Shown: piece after piece, positions 31,624-34,748 of the stretch
Position numbering within the stretch: position 1 is the stretch's first letter
Layout of the letters: each line of letters begins with the position of its first letter
Position numbers and translations under genes: made by a program
Source of the DNA: a virus
Reading direction: 5' to 3' (one strand)
DNA: 34,748 nt
IMG/VR virus record: IMGVR_UViG_3300017917_000954
Location: 1-34,748 of that record
Notes under the pieces: model-generated
Told to the model about the DNA's origin: nothing
The model's input: the letters and a program-made list of their open reading frames with translations, nothing else
Database searches by the model: none

Positions 31624-32046
31624 ATGGCAACATTCGCAAAAACAAATGGTTCAACACAACCAGTATTCGCACTAGACGTTCGTGACGGTTCAATCGCTCA
31701 AGGCGCCAACATCGCTGCACAAGGTCCAGTACAACCACAAGGTCCAAAATTGGACTTTTTCTCATTGATTGCTAACGCTTCATTGGTAGCTCAAGGTGGT
31801 GTAAATGGTTACGTAGGTAACGTATTGCAAGCTATTCAAAACGGCGGCCCAACAACTGGTGCTGGCGGCACAGTGGCTATCTACGAAGTTGCGGCAGACG
31901 GCGTAACATTGAACTTGGCTATCTATCCAACTGGTGCTTACACAACAGCAACATTGGTAGCGGCTGCTCAAGTAGCTAACTCAAGCATTGGTATTCCAAC
32001 TGCTAACGTAGCTGCATCAGCAACATTCACAAACACACAAGCCTAA
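31624..32046 (+). CDS. Probable abundant virion protein
   Basis: 140 residues, rich in Ala, Gly, Asn, Thr, with no Cys or Trp and no enzyme motif; a beta-type surface protein composition (GSIAQGANIAAQGPVQPQGP; GNVLQAIQNGGPTTGAGG; AIYPTGAYTTATLVAAA). It is flanked by its own late promoter, a 5' hairpin, AAGGAG and a strong terminator, and its codon choice is more uniform (many AAC, GGT, GCT) than in neighbours. These signals together suggest very high late expression, as for a head decoration, tail tube or capsid-associated protein. I do not recognise the family. Confidence 0.68.
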   Translation: MATFAKTNGSTQPVFALDVRDGSIAQGANIAAQGPVQPQGPKLDFFSLIANASLVAQGGVNGYVGNVLQAIQNGGPTTGAGGTVAIYEVAADGVTLNLAIYPTGAYTTATLVAAAQVANSSIGIPTANVAASATFTNTQA

Positions 32047-32069
32047 TTTAACCGTTAACTTGTAAAAAG

Positions 32070-32098
32070 AACCTCAGTTATTACTGGGGTTTCTTTTT
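32070..32098 (+). terminator. Intrinsic terminator
   Basis: AACCTCAGT (32070-32078) pairs with ACTGGGGTT (32083-32091), one T-G wobble, loop TATT, followed by TCTTTTT. Closes the single-gene unit at 31624. Confidence 0.85.
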
Positions 32099-32104
32099 GG
32101 CCGT

Positions 32105-32110
32105 TAAATA
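32105..32110 (+). promoter_or_regulatory. T4-type late promoter core
   Basis: TAAATA ending nine bases before the ATG at 32120, directly after the terminator. No ribosome-binding site between it and the ATG. Confidence 0.5.
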
Positions 32111-32119
32111 TGCCTGTAA

Positions 32120-32524
32120 ATGAAAATTCAATGTCAAACTCTTTTCGATATCACAGCAACAGGCACCACTGGGCATGTCAAACCCAGTCGTATGCCATAT
32201 CAAGACCGTGCTGGCACAAAAATTGCAGACAGTGAACAATGGAACCGCTCAAGAAATCAACAAAGAAATTGGGAAACCGTTACACAGTTGATTAGTTTGC
32301 GTACTCAAGTTACGTCATTGACAGAACCTAAAAAAATCAATGATTGTTGGCAATTTGAATTTGAAGTAGAAAATGAAAATCTTTTCACGGTGGCCGCAGA
32401 TAAGTTGGCAGTGTTAAAAGAAGATTGCAATGGAGTACCCATGTTGACTGGGTTAAATGAATCAGCAGAAACTGGTACAGTTTTAACAGTAGATACAAAC
32501 ATATGGTTCGCACTGATAGAATAA
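32120..32524 (+). CDS. Conserved phage hypothetical, possible structural accessory
   Basis: 134 residues. N-terminus KIQCQTLFDITATGTTGHVK, then a conserved-looking segment (EQWNRSRNQQRNWETVTQLISLR) and a beta-rich second half (CWQFEFEVENENLFTVAAD; VLTVDTNIWFALIE). No enzyme motif or membrane segment. It has the look of a conserved hypothetical of T4-type phages lying among structural genes. Very short predicted leader, as for other TAAATA-driven genes here. Confidence 0.65.
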   Translation: MKIQCQTLFDITATGTTGHVKPSRMPYQDRAGTKIADSEQWNRSRNQQRNWETVTQLISLRTQVTSLTEPKKINDCWQFEFEVENENLFTVAADKLAVLKEDCNGVPMLTGLNESAETGTVLTVDTNIWFALIE

Positions 32525-32527
32525 ATA
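32520..32527 (+). promoter_or_regulatory. T4-type late promoter
   Basis: AATAAATA (7 of 8), overlapping the stop of the preceding gene and 19 bases before the ATG at 32547, with AGGAAA between. Confidence 0.5.
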
Positions 32528-32546
32528 TATCATAGGAAAATTAACC

Positions 32547-32810
32547 ATGTCTGAAACCACAGAAATTGAAAAAAAGAGTTTAGAAGCACACGTAGAGCTG
32601 TGTGCAGAACGTTACAGCAGTCTGGACATGCGGTTAGACACATTGGCAGACCATATCAAAAAGGTTGAGCAATGTACAGCTGACATCAGAGAAATGATGG
32701 CCGATCACGTGGAAAAACACAACGATAGATTAATAGCCTGGGGTGTAGGCATAATTGGTGTCTTGGTTGGCACAATTGGTTGGTTAATGGCCTCCTACGT
32801 TTTTAAATAA
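32547..32810 (+). CDS. Coiled-coil plus C-terminal membrane helix protein (XhlA-like layout)
   Basis: 87 residues. Residues 1-60 form a charged, heptad-like helix (SLEAHVELCAERYSSLDMRL; DHIKKVEQCTADIREMM); residues 62-84 (LIAWGVGIIGVLVGTIGWLM) are a single membrane helix with a short C-terminal end. This layout resembles XhlA-type haemolysin/holin-associated proteins of phages. A lysis role is inference; it could instead anchor a complex to the membrane. Stop is immediately followed by the next ATG. Confidence 0.65.
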   Translation: MSETTEIEKKSLEAHVELCAERYSSLDMRLDTLADHIKKVEQCTADIREMMADHVEKHNDRLIAWGVGIIGVLVGTIGWLMASYVFK

Positions 32811-33305
32811 ATGAAAGATCAAGAATTAGAAGCCTGGGTGCGTAGCGAATTACGCACAGTTACTCCCAACCTTATTTGGTGCAATGAACACGGAGATTAT
32901 GAATTATTTGGTCGATATCGAATAGTGTCAAATCGTCCTGGATACACTGTATATTGTGCGGCCAACAGCATTGGCGAATTTGGGTCGACTAGAACTGCTG
33001 TGAGCTGGTGTGTGGCTGACAAATATCGCAATTACAATCTGGCACGTGACATACTACGCACAGACAATAGATTAACTGCAATCAACAATGATGTATTTGT
33101 TAGAATGGGTGTGGCTAGTCGAAGTAAAAAACCCGAATTTAAAGAATCAATTGATACAAAATTAGAAACCAAAATAATTCGAAAAAAAGAGCTGGAAAAA
33201 CAATTGGCCAAATACGTTAATTTGGCTAAATATTTACAACAAAAAGGATTTGAAAATGAAACTGCAAGATCTAGCCGCGCAACCGCAAACAAAACAAGTC
33301 GCTAA
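32811..33305 (+). CDS. Conserved phage hypothetical with C-terminal coiled coil
   Basis: 164 residues. N-terminal alpha/beta part (LEAWVRSELRTVTPNLI; YELFGRYRIVSNRPGYTVY; RTAVSWCVADKYRN) and a basic helical C-terminus (TKIIRKKELEKQLAKYVNLA). It appears to be a conserved hypothetical of T4-type phages. Its last 50 bases overlap the next gene in a different frame, a long overlap that suggests translational coupling. Function unknown. Confidence 0.68.
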   Translation: MKDQELEAWVRSELRTVTPNLIWCNEHGDYELFGRYRIVSNRPGYTVYCAANSIGEFGSTRTAVSWCVADKYRNYNLARDILRTDNRLTAINNDVFVRMGVASRSKKPEFKESIDTKLETKIIRKKELEKQLAKYVNLAKYLQQKGFENETARSSRATANKTSR

Positions 33306-34113
33306 AGTGATGGAGAGTCACTTTGGTCAATCAGTGAGCTTTGACTCCATTTCAAAGCGTCAAGCCCATGATATGTTGACACGTGTACGTGGCTTGATTC
33401 AGGAACATCGTCGTCAGCCTGCATTCCATACCAGTGAGCAAAACCCTGCTTACTTGAAATTGGTCATGATGGAACAGGCTTTGTCTGCCAAACTCAGTGA
33501 GCAAGAAGTTGCAGCAACTACTACTGCACCAGCTGGGCAAAATCCACAACAGGCAGCTGCAATGAAAGCTGCTGAAATGAGAAAAGAGCAACAACAACGC
33601 CAAGAACGTCGAAAAGAAATCGACCAGCAAATTGCTGAGTTAAACAAAGAAAAAGCAGAACTAAACAAACCCATGCCAACTATGGAAAATCATAGTTTGC
33701 GTCGTAAACTAAAAGAAAGCGAAGTTCAGCAGGCTCAAGTTGTATTGGCTTCACAAGACATGGTTGATCAAGTACAAAAAATGATTGAGCAAGTTACTAG
33801 TATGCAGTTCAAAGATTTACCAGCTCTAGTTGATCAAATCAAGAACGAAGTGGGCGTTGACCAAGCTCAGCAATTCAACGCTGATGCCACTGCTGCTCTT
33901 GCAGGTTTGACACAAAACTTGCAAGGTTCCAAAGCTCAATTAGAAACAGCATTGGGTGTTGTTACAGGACAGGCTCCAGCAATTCCTGGTGCTGACATGG
34001 CACCTGCAGAACTTCCAGCTCCGGAAATGGGTACAGAGGAATTACCTGCTCCTGAAGAGGAAGAAGAAGAAGTTTCGGATCTAGAAGTTAGTCTAGGACG
34101 CGGCAAAAGATAA
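33256..34113 (+). CDS. Putative head-interior/scaffold-type protein
   Basis: 285 residues, mainly helical and coiled-coil. After KLQDLAAQPQ comes a helical region with RQAHDMLTRVRGLIQEHR, an Ala/Gln/Lys-rich coiled coil (about 100-150), a conserved-looking RRKLKESEVQQAQVVLAS then QDMVDQVQKMIEQ, and an acidic, Pro-rich tail (LPAPEEEEEEVSDLE). Composition resembles phage prohead-core or internal head proteins. ATG 33256 is preferred to the TTG at 33250 because AAGGA is correctly spaced. The next gene starts on its last base (TAATG). Structural role is inference. Confidence 0.65.
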   Translation: MKLQDLAAQPQTKQVAKVMESHFGQSVSFDSISKRQAHDMLTRVRGLIQEHRRQPAFHTSEQNPAYLKLVMMEQALSAKLSEQEVAATTTAPAGQNPQQAAAMKAAEMRKEQQQRQERRKEIDQQIAELNKEKAELNKPMPTMENHSLRRKLKESEVQQAQVVLASQDMVDQVQKMIEQVTSMQFKDLPALVDQIKNEVGVDQAQQFNADATAALAGLTQNLQGSKAQLETALGVVTGQAPAIPGADMAPAELPAPEMGTEELPAPEEEEEEVSDLEVSLGRGKR

Positions 34114-34451
34114 TGCGTCTACATGAGTTTGCTGATCCCAACACACCCAAGTTGTTGGCATTGACAACTTGGTTGGCCGATCGTGCTCAGGATGAAAATG
34201 CTCAAGGACAAATCAGTCAACAAGCATTTATCGACGTAGCCAAAAGTCTTGGAGTCAACGTTACAGAAACAAATCTAGGCGATCTCATTGCCAAAGAGCC
34301 TCTTAGCAACGTACTAGAGCCTTTAGATCCAAATTCAGGGGTTGTCCGATTCAAAGGCGAACTAGAAACCACAGCAGGTATGACAGTGGATCAAGCCCGA
34401 GCCACAGTGGATTCCAATGCCAAGGCCGCACTGCGTCGCCGAATGAAATAA
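34113..34451 (+). CDS. Small phage protein with MRLHEF N-terminus
   Basis: 112 residues, no domain recognised. MRLHEFADPNTPK begins with the M-x-[IL]-H-E-[LF] signature also seen at 28701. A helical middle (LLALTTWLADRAQ; QQAFIDVAKSLGV) and a C-terminus with a basic end (KAALRRRMK). Coupled to the preceding gene by TAATG. Possibly another head-associated protein; evidence is limited to context and the N-terminal signature. Confidence 0.62.
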   Translation: MRLHEFADPNTPKLLALTTWLADRAQDENAQGQISQQAFIDVAKSLGVNVTETNLGDLIAKEPLSNVLEPLDPNSGVVRFKGELETTAGMTVDQARATVDSNAKAALRRRMK

Positions 34452-34460
34452 CCAAAACGG

Positions 34461-34489
34461 TTGTAAATACTCAAGCTGTATGTTATACT
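34461..34489 (+). promoter_or_regulatory. Sigma70-like promoter of iscU, with embedded TAAATA
   Basis: TTGTAA (34461-34466), 17-base spacer, TATACT (34484-34489); predicted start near 34496, then AAGGAG and the ATG at 34509. TAAATA at 34464-34469 overlaps the -35 box, so the gene may be read in both early and late phases. Confidence 0.7.
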
Positions 34490-34508
34490 GTCCTTAAGGA
34501 GATTTAGC

Positions 34509-34748
34509 ATGGCCTATTCAGAAAAAGTACTAGATCATTATGATAACCCACGTAACGTAGGCAAAATGGATGTTTCTGATCCCACTGTGGGCACAGGAAC
34601 CGTGGGTGCGCCAGCATGCGGCGATGTCATGCGACTACAAATAAAGGTTGAAGATGGTATTATTACGGACGCCAAGTTCAAAACTTACGGCTGTGGATCG
34701 GCAATTGCTAGCTCCTCACTCGTTACCGAATGGGTCAAGGGCAAATCA
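34509..34748 (+). CDS. iscU: IscU Fe-S cluster scaffold, 3' end beyond window
   Basis: First 80 residues of an IscU-type scaffold, on which IscS sulfur and iron are assembled into 2Fe-2S clusters for delivery to apo-proteins. Starts AYSEKVLDHYDNPRNVG; cluster ligands Cys37 in APACGDVM and Cys61 in TYGCGSAIASSS; the third ligand Cys lies past the window end. Residues SSLVTEWVKGK are near-identical to proteobacterial IscU as I know it, so transfer from a proteobacterial host is likely. Strong AAGGAG ribosome site and its own promoter. Whether iscS, iscA or hscA/B follow cannot be seen. Clear family match. Confidence 0.93.
   Translation, partial: MAYSEKVLDHYDNPRNVGKMDVSDPTVGTGTVGAPACGDVMRLQIKVEDGIITDAKFKTYGCGSAIASSSLVTEWVKGKS

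Noticed and set aside
1-34748. tRNA genes, CRISPR arrays, insertion sequences or attachment sites
   Set aside because: I saw no cloverleaf-like segments, regular repeat-spacer arrays, transposase genes or paired terminal repeats on reading through; a tRNAscan run would be needed to be certain.

Overview
The window reads as a continuous piece of a tailed-phage genome of the T4 supergroup (myovirus type), AT-rich and almost fully coding, probably from an uncultured aquatic phage. The diagnostic genes are a T4-type replication and recombination set: UvsX recombinase, UvsY mediator, UvsW helicase, a DnaB/gp41-type helicase and a zinc-finger/TOPRIM primase. T4-type late promoters (core TAAATA) stand in front of many genes. 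The host is not identified. The terminal iscU closely matches the ISC-type IscU of proteobacteria, and the sigma70-like promoters are canonical, so a Gram-negative proteobacterial host with an ISC system is the best inference.

Layout. (1) 1-2989: uvsX, a small acidic-tail protein, a radical SAM enzyme and uvsY, tightly overlapped. (2) 2986-14421: a glycan island of 14 genes. It has three SAM methyltransferases, glycosyltransferases of several folds (GT2, GT8-like, other GT-A and a three-member GT-B/capsule-type family), a nucleotidyltransferase-cupin fusion, and a three-gene nucleotide-sugar module (2-epimerase, 4,6-dehydratase, RmlD-like reductase) expected to make a UDP-N-acetyl-L-6-deoxyhexosamine such as UDP-L-FucNAc or UDP-L-QuiNAc. 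The island consists of plus and minus cassettes that start from divergent TAAATA promoters and end in overlapping convergent stops. (3) 14498-17080: a probable virion protein, a small conserved phage protein, an AAA+ ATPase and two tiny membrane proteins, separated by intrinsic terminators and sigma70-like promoters. (4) 17189-22190: uvsW, then a chain of small proteins including a possible clamp-loader subunit, an SGNH-type protein, a zinc-finger protein, a DUF3307-like membrane protein and a 192-residue miniature relative of the DNA polymerase III alpha subunit. (5) 22165-28401: a structural protein, primase and helicase interleaved with three more SGNH-fold proteins. (6) 28466-34451: probable late or virion-associated genes, including a 626-residue fusion of a nucleotidyltransferase fold with a KxDG ligase-like domain, and a monocistronic, probably very highly expressed 140-residue protein. 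(7) 34509-end: iscU with its own promoter, cut by the window edge.

How it fits together. UvsX/Y/W, helicase and primase support recombination-dependent replication. The glycan island plus four SGNH proteins (a fold that includes sugar O-acetyl esterases and transferases) suggest that the phage builds or remodels a surface or virion glycan. The radical SAM enzyme needs Fe-S clusters, and the phage carries an Fe-S scaffold gene. Two points deserve most attention: the mini-PolIII-alpha, which keeps all three catalytic aspartates, and the very short or absent 5' leaders implied by promoters lying directly against start codons.
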